Assembly (NCBI GenBank): GCA_910585595.1
Contig: CAJUET010000017.1
Coordinates: forward strand, 1-20,272
Length of the DNA: 20,272 nucleotides
Origin: an uncultured Christensenella sp.
GTDB taxonomy: Bacteria > Bacillota > Clostridia > Christensenellales > Borkfalkiaceae
Reading direction: 5' to 3'
Below, piece after piece: positions 14,478 to 20,272 of this stretch. How positions within the stretch are numbered: position 1 is the first letter of the stretch; every line of letters starts with the position of its first letter. The notes beneath the pieces were generated by a model that did no database searches, was not told where the DNA came from, and worked only from the letters and a program-made list of their open reading frames with translations. Made by a program: the position numbers and the translations under genes.

Positions 14478-16412
14478 TCAGCAGCCTCTTCCTCCGCCTC
14501 CGCCGAAGCCACCACCGCCGAAACCTCCTCCAAAACCACCGCCGAAGCCGCCCTTACCGACTCCGCCCCCATGTCCGCCTTTCGGCGAAGGACGAGTCAC
14601 CATGTTCGCCGACACGGAATGATTGAATGCACGGTAAACCGATATCCAGACAAGGCAATCGAAAACGGACGACGATTGGTAACTACAATAAGAAGGCGGC
14701 GAAATTTTTAAACCTTTAAATTTCTCCGTCCAGGCATCCGTAACACCAAGCACTTGGGCGTAAGGCAAAACTTCGTAATAGAGTTCGGGATTCTCTTTCA
14801 GCATAAATTCGATTCTATCCCGTTCCGTATATTGAATAAACTGTTTAAAGCCGAGAATTTCACTAAGTTTTTCAGCATAATCGTTTGAAGGCGTTACGCA
14901 ATCCCCCGCAAAAATTCCCGCACCCGCAGCAAAAAGCGCAAGCACAAAGCCCGTTCCCCATCCGAAAGCCGGAGACGGAATTAAGCAGAACAAACTGCCG
15001 AGACCCGCTCCTAAAATAAAAAATCCTAAAACAGTGAAAACAAGCCACACCTTTTTCCATTTGTATCTGCGTCGCGTAAAGACGTTTACGCCCGCTGCAG
15101 GCAGAATAAATCCGAACGCGCTGCTCACGAAATTTACCCAGCCCAGCATATACCCTGCGGATACCGTAAGCATCGAATACAGCCACGCAAACCCACCAAG
15201 CAAGAGCAATGCAAGAATTCCCAAAACGACTAAAGGGAACTTCATGCCTCGATAGATTTTCCCCGCTTTTTGCACCACGAGCGATTTCATGCGATCCGCC
15301 GTAATATAAAAACTGTTAGAAAGTTCGCTTATTTTCACCGATTCACGCTCATCAAAAAGCGCATCGTACATCTCTTTGCAATATTGCGGTTCGCCGCCGA
15401 ACGGCTTTTGGGATTTATAAACCGTAGGATTCTTTTGATCCTCCGTCAAATCGATATGTAAATATCCTTTAGACGCGAGATAGAAGAAAACCGCGCCGTA
15501 ATCTTCTTTATCAATATTGTCATCAATAAGCTTACCCATAAGAAAGGGATCCATCTTTTTCGGTGCGGTAAAATTGATCGGCTTTACGAGAATCGGACGG
15601 CGGTAACCGATAAATCGGATCAGGCAAGCGATACCTAAAAGAACCGCGCCGACGAGAAAAGCATAGAGAATGGAAAGATCCGCATTCGCTTTTAAAACGC
15701 CCGCTTGAAAGGAAAAATCTACAGTAATTCCAGCCGCAGTGTTATTATACGAATAGTCATACAAATCTAAGGCAGTTACGCGATATTCATGCTCAGCACT
15801 CTTTTCGATCTTCGCGTCGGCATAGTTCCCATCCGCTCCGTAGTCTCCCGAATAAATGATCGGTTCGGCGTTTAATTCCCCCGGCAGAGAAATTGTTGCA
15901 AAAAACGAACTTATCGTCGTTTGCCATCCGTAACCGAGTACGTTAAGTGGCAAATACCCCTCTTCTTTAAGGGCGGGAACGACCATTTCGTAAGTGATCA
16001 CATAGACGCGGCTCTTCCCGGTTACGCGACCGTCTCCTTTCAGATAATAGGAAAGAAAATTGATATCATCCGTTTGAAAATAGGGTGAAAAGTCCCCTGA
16101 GTTTTCGCATTTCGCGGAAATATTGCGGTAAACAACGCCCCCGCCGAGCGGAAAATCACGAATGATTCCATGAGAGTCGTAACCCGTAAAATTCGCCGTA
16201 ATCCGCTCTTTTACGGAAACGACGCGTTTTGAAGATATATTTATTTCCGTTTCATACTCTTCGATTTCGTAATCATAAGCGCCGCCCGACCAACTGTCGT
16301 ACGAACTTGCAGATACCGAAACGGGCGGGTTAATTCCCGCCCATACCGCAAGAGCAAGGACGATTGCAAAGCACGAGGCAAACAGTCCTATAAGACTCTT
16401 CATTTTTTTCAT
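14478..16412 (-). CDS. DUF2207 family membrane protein
   Basis: A 644-residue membrane protein of the DUF2207 family, function unknown, often found beside LemA. It has an N-terminal signal or anchor helix (about 5-27) and an extracytoplasmic beta-rich domain (about 45-240) with the family segment HGIIRDFPL. A helix follows at about 247-268, then a cytoplasmic segment with YLASKGYLHIDL. Four more helices lie at about 391-412, 426-445, 455-477 and 484-503. A DUF2207 block (near 518-557) contains GFKQFIQYTERDR and ELYYEVLPYAQVLGV. The tail (611-644) is almost all Gly with Phe and ends RGC. The ribosome site AAGGA overlaps the lemA stop. Spacing to lemA (9 bases) and glpK (18 bases) indicates one operon. 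Confidence 0.88.
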   Translation of the reverse strand: MKKMKSLIGLFASCFAIVLALAVWAGINPPVSVSASSYDSWSGGAYDYEIEEYETEINISSKRVVSVKERITANFTGYDSHGIIRDFPLGGGVVYRNISAKCENSGDFSPYFQTDDINFLSYYLKGDGRVTGKSRVYVITYEMVVPALKEEGYLPLNVLGYGWQTTISSFFATISLPGELNAEPIIYSGDYGADGNYADAKIEKSAEHEYRVTALDLYDYSYNNTAAGITVDFSFQAGVLKANADLSILYAFLVGAVLLGIACLIRFIGYRRPILVKPINFTAPKKMDPFLMGKLIDDNIDKEDYGAVFFYLASKGYLHIDLTEDQKNPTVYKSQKPFGGEPQYCKEMYDALFDERESVKISELSNSFYITADRMKSLVVQKAGKIYRGMKFPLVVLGILALLLLGGFAWLYSMLTVSAGYMLGWVNFVSSAFGFILPAAGVNVFTRRRYKWKKVWLVFTVLGFFILGAGLGSLFCLIPSPAFGWGTGFVLALFAAGAGIFAGDCVTPSNDYAEKLSEILGFKQFIQYTERDRIEFMLKENPELYYEVLPYAQVLGVTDAWTEKFKGLKISPPSYCSYQSSSVFDCLVWISVYRAFNHSVSANMVTRPSPKGGHGGGVGKGGFGGGFGGGFGGGGFGGGGGRGC

Positions 16413-16421
16413 GTTAATTCC

Positions 16422-17024
16422 TTAAAACTGAACTTTCACGTTTTTACGCTCTTCTTCGGAATCGAGCTCAAAATACTTCTGTTTTTCCAAGCGAATTCTG
16501 CGCGCAACGATATTCGAAGGGAAAATTTCGAGACGCGTATTAAATTCGCGCACAACGGCATTGTAATATCTTCTCGCGGAAGCGATTTCGTCCTCGATAT
16601 TCCTCAATTGATTTTGCAAATCTATAAAGTTCTGATTTGCTTTAAGTTCAGGATAGGCTTCCTTCAACTTAAAGAGCGATTTTAAAGTACCCGAAAGCGC
16701 GTTTTCCGCGTTAATCTTTTCGTCCGTAGTTTTTGCCGATATAGCGATATTTCTCGCTTTAATAACCGCTTCAAGCGTACCGCTTTCGTGCTTTGCATAG
16801 CCTTTTACCGTTTCAACAAGATTCGGAATAAGGTCATAACGCTTTTTTAGCTGAACATCGATCGTCGACCACGCCTCTTCCACTTGGTTCTTCAAACGAA
16901 ATAATTTATTGCGAAGCGAAATCCATACGGCAATAAAAATAATGATCAAAAGAACAGCCGCTCCCACACCGACGCCGATTCCTATCTTCTCCCCCATACT
17001 CAATGCCAATATCGTATTTGTCAT
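16422..17024 (-). CDS. lemA: LemA family protein
   Basis: A 200-residue LemA protein: one N-terminal membrane helix (about 13-36), then a long helical bundle. Family motifs are clear: NQVEEAWSTIDVQLKKRYDLIPNLVETVKGY (near 46-76, given here in outline), LKANQNFIDLQNQLRNIED, and the C-terminal ARRYYNAVVREFNTRLEIFPSNIVA. The function is not settled; LemA proteins are membrane-associated with a helical domain and often sit beside DUF2207 or TPM-domain proteins. The ATG has GGAGG seven bases upstream and a perfect promoter just before that. It is the first gene of lemA-DUF2207-glpK. Confidence 0.94.
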   Translation of the reverse strand: MTNTILALSMGEKIGIGVGVGAAVLLIIIFIAVWISLRNKLFRLKNQVEEAWSTIDVQLKKRYDLIPNLVETVKGYAKHESGTLEAVIKARNIAISAKTTDEKINAENALSGTLKSLFKLKEAYPELKANQNFIDLQNQLRNIEDEIASARRYYNAVVREFNTRLEIFPSNIVARRIRLEKQKYFELDSEEERKNVKVQF

Positions 17025-17043
17025 AATTAAACCTCCGCGAATT

Positions 17044-17072
17044 ATTATATCATATCAGCCGAACCTTGTCAA
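17044..17072 (-). promoter_or_regulatory. Consensus sigma-A promoter of lemA-DUF2207-glpK
   Basis: On the minus strand TTGACA (17067-17072) and TATAAT (17044-17049) are exactly 17 bases apart, a full match to the housekeeping consensus. The start would be near 17037, giving a 13-base leader that holds the GGAGG site of lemA. Confidence 0.93.
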
Positions 17073-17100
17073 TATTCCGCCGTAATCATTTCATAAAACA

Positions 17101-17123
17101 AAAAAACAAATTTGTAAAAATTT
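17101..17123 (-). terminator. Weak AT-only terminator candidate after the aconitase-like gene
   Basis: On the minus strand AAATTT, TTAC, AAATTT can form a 6-bp A/T stem, followed by G and a seven-base T-run. The stem has no GC pairs, so efficient termination is doubtful. Read-through into lemA is possible. Confidence 0.3.
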
Positions 17124-19009
17124 CACTTCTTTTTGTAGTAACCGATAAAGCCGCCCGCAAGCAAAATCTTTCTTTGTTCTTCGGTAAGCGGCGCAAAATT
17201 CAATACAATATCTCGCGTTTTTCTCTTAGAAACAAGCTTTGCGACGATGCGCTCCTCTTTGCGCTTAACGGCGTCCGCAAGCCCTTCAAGATAAAGAAGT
17301 TCCTCCATTTTAAATGCAATTTTATTCGATAAGAAAGGAACCGTTCCTTCGTTTACGAGCGTTTTGATTTCCTCATCCGAATAAGTTTCTTTGGAAATGC
17401 AGACGGCAAACATTTTTTCATCGGCAATCACCTCGCAAACATCATCAGGATAAACAGACGCAACCGCATAAGAACATTGCGTATTTTGAGCCGGTTCAAA
17501 CTCTCCGAGCGTTTTTTTGATTTTTTCATTCTCTTCAAAATAGCGCCCCTCTCCGTCCGCTTCAATATACGTCCAATCGCTCTCCCCGTCCTTCTCGCCG
17601 TAAATACAGGAAAACTTCGCGATAAGATTTTCAGGTAACGCCCCCTGTACCGGAAATGCGTATTTATGATCGCACTCCGTTTTCATTTCTTTTTCGGGTT
17701 TGCCTGCGCCGAGATATACGGAAGAATAAGTTTCCTTCTTCACCGAGTACTTCTTTAAACGCTTGATTTCTTTATATTCGAGCGGAGAAGTAAGTTTTCC
17801 GCCCATGGAAGCGGAGACCGCAAGCGTTCTCGAATCGAGGCGCAAAGGAGCATATCTGCCCGCTACCGCGCAAGCGGTCGAAGCGTCATATAAATCGTTT
17901 GAAGAAGCGATCTCGCCGACCGAAACGCCTTCTTCGCACAAAAGGCTTAAATAACTGTTCTCTGCAAGCGCATGATAAACGGAGCGGGAAACGGGATGAA
18001 TGCGATAATCTCCTTCCACTTTCATACCGCGCAAAACCTCCGCAAATTCAACAATATTTTCGAACGTGCCTCCGAGCATTCCATCGATAAGCCCGCCGTT
18101 AAGATAAATTTTCCCGTTTTCGCTGCGGGAGAGCACATCGGGAGCACAGGGAAGATCTTCTGCATTCAAAAATTCTTCGAGCGTAAAAATTTTATCCTCG
18201 ACGGCAATCATAGGTTCCGTACGTGTTAAGTCAATAGTTATGCCGCCGTCATAAAATGCGGGTTGTGCGGGAACGGAACCTTCCGTCTCCCAAACAGTCG
18301 CAAAACAACCCGTTTCGCGCACGATAGAGTCGATTACGATACGGCTTTCCACGGAAAGATTGGAAACGCCCGTTCCGAAAAATTCGAATATCGTATCGGA
18401 AACGTCGACCCCTTCTATTGCTTTCAAAAAGGAAAGTCCCACGTCAATTGCCCCCACTCCGCGACGGAGCTTGCCCTTTACAAAAACGCCGATAACCTCT
18501 TTATTTTCAAGCGGATACGGCAAACGAAGAAACTGCGACAGAAAATCGTAATCAGCGCCCGCAACGCACATTGCGCCAACTGCACCTGCCGTTACCCCGA
18601 ATGAAGTCAATAAAAGCTCCCCTCTTTTTGTGCCGCTCTCAGCAAGATAATAAGACGCGCTTGCAACGCCCGCAGGCACAAAATTTCCGCCGAACTTTTT
18701 AGCGGCTTCATATGCAGAGCGTGCACCCAAAACGTCCGCGTTGCCCGCAGCGAGCGTATAGGGAAGCGTAAAAGAATGAAGTCCGAGCGACTGAACACCG
18801 CTTAAAATTCCGTAATTGTATTCGGGAGCACTCACATCCGAAATAAGCGAATCAAACGTAAGCGCCTTACCGCCGTGCGCCTTTAAAATCGCATAGGAAA
18901 GAGTATTTTTGACCGCCTTATCCTTTTTATCGGACGTCATAAACGCCTGCGACTCCTTTTCAAGCTTTCCGCTCTGATAATAAACGCCCTGTTTGATAAC
19001 TTTTACCAT
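17123..19009 (-). CDS. Aconitase-superfamily protein lacking catalytic residues
   Basis: A 628-residue protein matching, along most of its length, the aconitase-like 'hydratase' family of Clostridia (usually about 750). Shared blocks include YAILKAHGG, FVKGKLRRGVGAIDVGLSFL, FEFFGTGVSNLSVESRIVIDS, RETGCFATVWETE, FYDGGITIDLTRTEPMIA and the end LTEEQRKILLAGGFIGYY. Yet where relatives carry DSHT this protein has LTSFGVT (134-140). Where they carry the Fe-S motif CGPC it has no Cys pair (361-382, VGEIASSNDLYDASTACAV), and histidines of the substrate site are replaced near 86-120. It is probably not a [4Fe-4S] hydratase. A GGAGG site, ATG and strong promoter suggest it is expressed. Alignment to relatives is from memory. 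Confidence 0.72.
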   Translation of the reverse strand: MVKVIKQGVYYQSGKLEKESQAFMTSDKKDKAVKNTLSYAILKAHGGKALTFDSLISDVSAPEYNYGILSGVQSLGLHSFTLPYTLAAGNADVLGARSAYEAAKKFGGNFVPAGVASASYYLAESGTKRGELLLTSFGVTAGAVGAMCVAGADYDFLSQFLRLPYPLENKEVIGVFVKGKLRRGVGAIDVGLSFLKAIEGVDVSDTIFEFFGTGVSNLSVESRIVIDSIVRETGCFATVWETEGSVPAQPAFYDGGITIDLTRTEPMIAVEDKIFTLEEFLNAEDLPCAPDVLSRSENGKIYLNGGLIDGMLGGTFENIVEFAEVLRGMKVEGDYRIHPVSRSVYHALAENSYLSLLCEEGVSVGEIASSNDLYDASTACAVAGRYAPLRLDSRTLAVSASMGGKLTSPLEYKEIKRLKKYSVKKETYSSVYLGAGKPEKEMKTECDHKYAFPVQGALPENLIAKFSCIYGEKDGESDWTYIEADGEGRYFEENEKIKKTLGEFEPAQNTQCSYAVASVYPDDVCEVIADEKMFAVCISKETYSDEEIKTLVNEGTVPFLSNKIAFKMEELLYLEGLADAVKRKEERIVAKLVSKRKTRDIVLNFAPLTEEQRKILLAGGFIGYYKKK

Positions 19010-19035
19010 GATTGTCCTCCCTGTGTTCCTTAGTT

Positions 19036-19064
19036 ATTATAAAGTATTTTCTATATTTTTTCAA
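19036..19064 (-). promoter_or_regulatory. Sigma-A promoter of the aconitase-like gene
   Basis: On the minus strand TTGAAA (19059-19064) and TATAAT (19036-19041) are 17 bases apart. The start would be near 19029, giving a leader of about 20 bases that holds GGAGG six bases before the ATG at 19009. Confidence 0.87.
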
Positions 19065-19121
19065 GCGATACCGCTTGCCGATTCGCTTTTGAAAGAAAAA
19101 TTTTTTTACCGCGGAAAAAGA

Positions 19122-19150
19122 TTGCTTTTTCACGCAAGTTGTTTTATACT
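19122..19150 (+). promoter_or_regulatory. Promoter of the PH-domain membrane gene
   Basis: TTGCTT (19122-19127) and TATACT (19145-19150) are 17 bases apart. The ATG at 19160 lies nine bases after the -10 box, so the leader would be only two or three bases. Confidence 0.7.
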
Positions 19151-19159
19151 TAAACTGTT

Positions 19160-19663
19160 ATGGAAAAACCTGTAAAAACGTATAAATTCCGTTTTTCACC
19201 GATGATGATTGCGGTCTTTTGTATAGGCATCGTCCTATGCGCCGTATGCTTTGCCTTGACCAGTTGGCAATTCGTGGAATTCGTTATCGGAGTGCGCGGC
19301 GACATTTCCTCGGTTTGGGAATGGATCAAATATATCCTATTGTATTTCGTAAGCGTTTTCCTCTCTCTGCTTCTGATTGCAATGCTCATCCGCTCACGCT
19401 ACATTATAACCGAAAGACGGCTGATTACGCAGTTCGGCATTATTTTTTCGAAGTACGAAATCAAAAAAATACGCTCTGTCTGTCTTGTGAGCGGAACAAA
19501 AAAATTAAACGTTTATTTCGATGATTTTAAAAGCCGCTTTATAACGATTGTCGTTAAAGAAGAATGGTACGACGATTTTATAAAAACCCTGACCTCTATC
19601 AACGAAAAAATTGAATTTGATTTTACCGATCCCGAAAACAACGACAGAAAAAAGAAGAAATAA
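19160..19663 (+). CDS. Two-helix membrane protein with bacterial PH-like domain
   Basis: A 167-residue protein with two membrane helices (about 13-35 and 56-78), then a short soluble domain. That domain begins RYIITERRLITQFGIIFSKYEIKKIRSVCLV and continues through a strand-rich FITIVV segment to a helix with DDFIKTLTSIN. This is the pattern of bacterial PH-like domains (YyaB/bPH type). The tail is charged, ending in a lysine run. No Shine-Dalgarno site precedes the ATG, and the promoter -10 box ends nine bases before it, so the message is probably leaderless or nearly so. It is divergent from the aconitase-like gene. The function is unknown. The domain call rests on pattern recognition, not a search. 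Confidence 0.78.
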   Translation: MEKPVKTYKFRFSPMMIAVFCIGIVLCAVCFALTSWQFVEFVIGVRGDISSVWEWIKYILLYFVSVFLSLLLIAMLIRSRYIITERRLITQFGIIFSKYEIKKIRSVCLVSGTKKLNVYFDDFKSRFITIVVKEEWYDDFIKTLTSINEKIEFDFTDPENNDRKKKK

Positions 19664-19686
19664 ACAAATGCCCTCCCGTTACCGTA

Positions 19687-19701
19687 ATTCCCATAGGGAA
19701 T
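19687..19701. repeat. Short perfect inverted repeat near the mobile element edge
   Basis: ATTCCC (19687-19692) and GGGAAT (19696-19701) flank ATA. It has no T-run. It lies in the gap between the last chromosomal gene and the recombinase, where an attachment site would be expected. Its role is unproven. Confidence 0.3.
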
Positions 19702-19730
19702 ATTAGGTAAGCCGTAGGCGAACGAGAATT

Positions 19731-19756
19731 AGGCGTGGCGTGAAGCCACGCCTTTT
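19731..19756 (+). terminator. Terminator after the PH-domain gene
   Basis: AGGCGTGGC (19731-19739) pairs with GCCACGCCT (19745-19753) around GTGAA, followed by a T-rich stretch. On the minus strand the same stem lies just beyond the recombinase stop, but no T-run follows it there. Confidence 0.75.
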
Positions 19757-19782
19757 CTCTTGTCTTGGTTTAGTTGCTTGTG

Positions 19783-20272
19783 TCAGTTGTAGGTTTCGTC
19801 ATCGTCGAAGAACTGCGGCTCGATTGTGCCCACGAAATTATAGACTATTTCAACGGTCTGTCTGTAATGTCCGTTTATTTTCGTTTTCTCGTGGACGATT
19901 ACCTTGTCAATGAACGAACGCAGAATTTCGGGCGTGAGTTCTTCAAAATTGCTGTACTTGTAGATGAGTAGCATAAAGTCGAGAATTTTATCGTCTTGCG
20001 CTTTGGCTTTCTCTATTTCAGCTTTCAAAGTCTTAACCCGCTTTTTCAGCGTGGCTTGCTCGGCTTCGTATGTATCGCTCATTTTCAAATACCGTTCTTC
20101 CGAGATTTTACCCGTAACCTTATCTTCGTATAGGCTCTCTATAATCTTGTCGAGCTTGTCAATGCGTTCTTCCGAAGTTTCTATTTCGCGTAGGTTCTCT
20201 TTGAGTTCCTTTTTCGTTTTCGCTTCGGCGTCCTTGCGTAAGGTCTGTAAAAATTCTTCGTTGTGGTTCTTG
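19783..20272 (-). CDS. Large serine recombinase, C-terminal part (cut by window edge)
   Basis: The reading frame stays open from its TGA stop at 19783-19785 to the right edge of the window, so about 162 C-terminal residues are visible and the N-terminus lies outside. The visible part has a long charged coiled coil (about the first 105 residues, including KISEERYLKMSDTYEAEQ). The typical DUF4368 end follows: IYKYSNFEELTPEILRSFIDKVIVHE, then TVEIVYNFVG. This is the C-terminal architecture of large serine recombinases of integrative elements in Clostridia. The catalytic resolvase domain and zinc ribbon must lie beyond the edge. Internal TTG or ATG codons near 20082-20088 are not true starts. The gene's 3' end faces the chromosomal genes, so the element extends to the right. 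Confidence 0.88.
   Translation of the reverse strand, partial: KNHNEEFLQTLRKDAEAKTKKELKENLREIETSEERIDKLDKIIESLYEDKVTGKISEERYLKMSDTYEAEQATLKKRVKTLKAEIEKAKAQDDKILDFMLLIYKYSNFEELTPEILRSFIDKVIVHEKTKINGHYRQTVEIVYNFVGTIEPQFFDDDETYN

Noticed and set aside
14478..14580. Tandem GGC-rich repeats at the end of the DUF2207 gene
   Set aside because: They are explained by the Gly/Phe-rich tail typical of this protein family, not by a separate DNA repeat element.
14004..14711. Plus-strand reading frame of 235 codons opposite glpK and the DUF2207 tail
   Set aside because: It is a shadow of real genes; its Ala/Ser/Thr-rich part is only the reverse of the Gly-rich tail codons.
19783..20088. Recombinase read as a complete 101-residue protein starting at TTG 20088
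   Set aside because: The frame continues open to the window edge, and the added residues extend the coiled coil normal for this recombinase family, so the gene is only cut by the window.

Overview
The window is a stretch of chromosome from a low-to-moderate GC, endospore-forming Bacillota, most likely an anaerobic Clostridia lineage. The evidence is two sporulation sigma factors (SigG and SigH), the Bacillus/Clostridium-type order mrnC-rlmB-sigH, strong Shine-Dalgarno sites at most genes, consensus sigma-A promoters, and a DUF4368-type large serine recombinase at the right edge. No species can be named from sequence alone. Nearly all genes lie on the minus strand.

Layout. 1-601: an unrecognised 93-residue protein with an Ala/Pro/Thr-rich half, behind an AT-rich leader with a stem-loop. 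It converges on sigG (600-1370, minus) and shares a perfect bidirectional terminator with it. 1541-1837: a promoter, tRNA-Val(GAC), tRNA-Leu(TAG) and a terminator, on the plus strand. 1904-7208 (minus): a seven-gene operon, mrnC-rlmB-sigH-dnaX-ybaB-recR-gpsA, with short overlaps or very small gaps. It combines RNA maturation, transition-state sigma factor, replication clamp loader, recombination mediator and phospholipid precursor functions. It starts at a promoter so close to the mrnC ATG that the mRNA should be leaderless. 7371-8684 (plus): a CPA2-type cation/proton antiporter with its own promoter, ending at a bidirectional terminator shared with glmS. 8741-12885 (minus): glmU-glmM-glmS, the route from fructose-6-phosphate towards UDP-GlcNAc. 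The GlmU N-terminal uridylyltransferase half is shrunken and has lost its signature. 12905-17072 (minus): lemA, a DUF2207 membrane protein and glpK form one operon between a perfect consensus promoter and a terminator. 17123-19009 (minus): a large aconitase-superfamily protein that appears to lack the family's iron-sulfur and substrate residues. 19160-19663 (plus): a small two-helix membrane protein with a PH-like domain, again apparently leaderless. 19783-20272 (minus): the C-terminal end of a large serine recombinase, marking the edge of a mobile element that continues past the window.

Main points of interest: the apparently de-catalysed aconitase-like protein; a dyad-symmetric 23-bp motif present three times (just after gpsA, just after glpK, and inside glmS); a slippery A8 run in dnaX that would give a gamma-like short product; the degenerate GlmU N-terminus; and two probable leaderless genes. 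No intergenic stretch exceeds 300 bases. I saw no CRISPR array, rRNA gene or complete insertion sequence.
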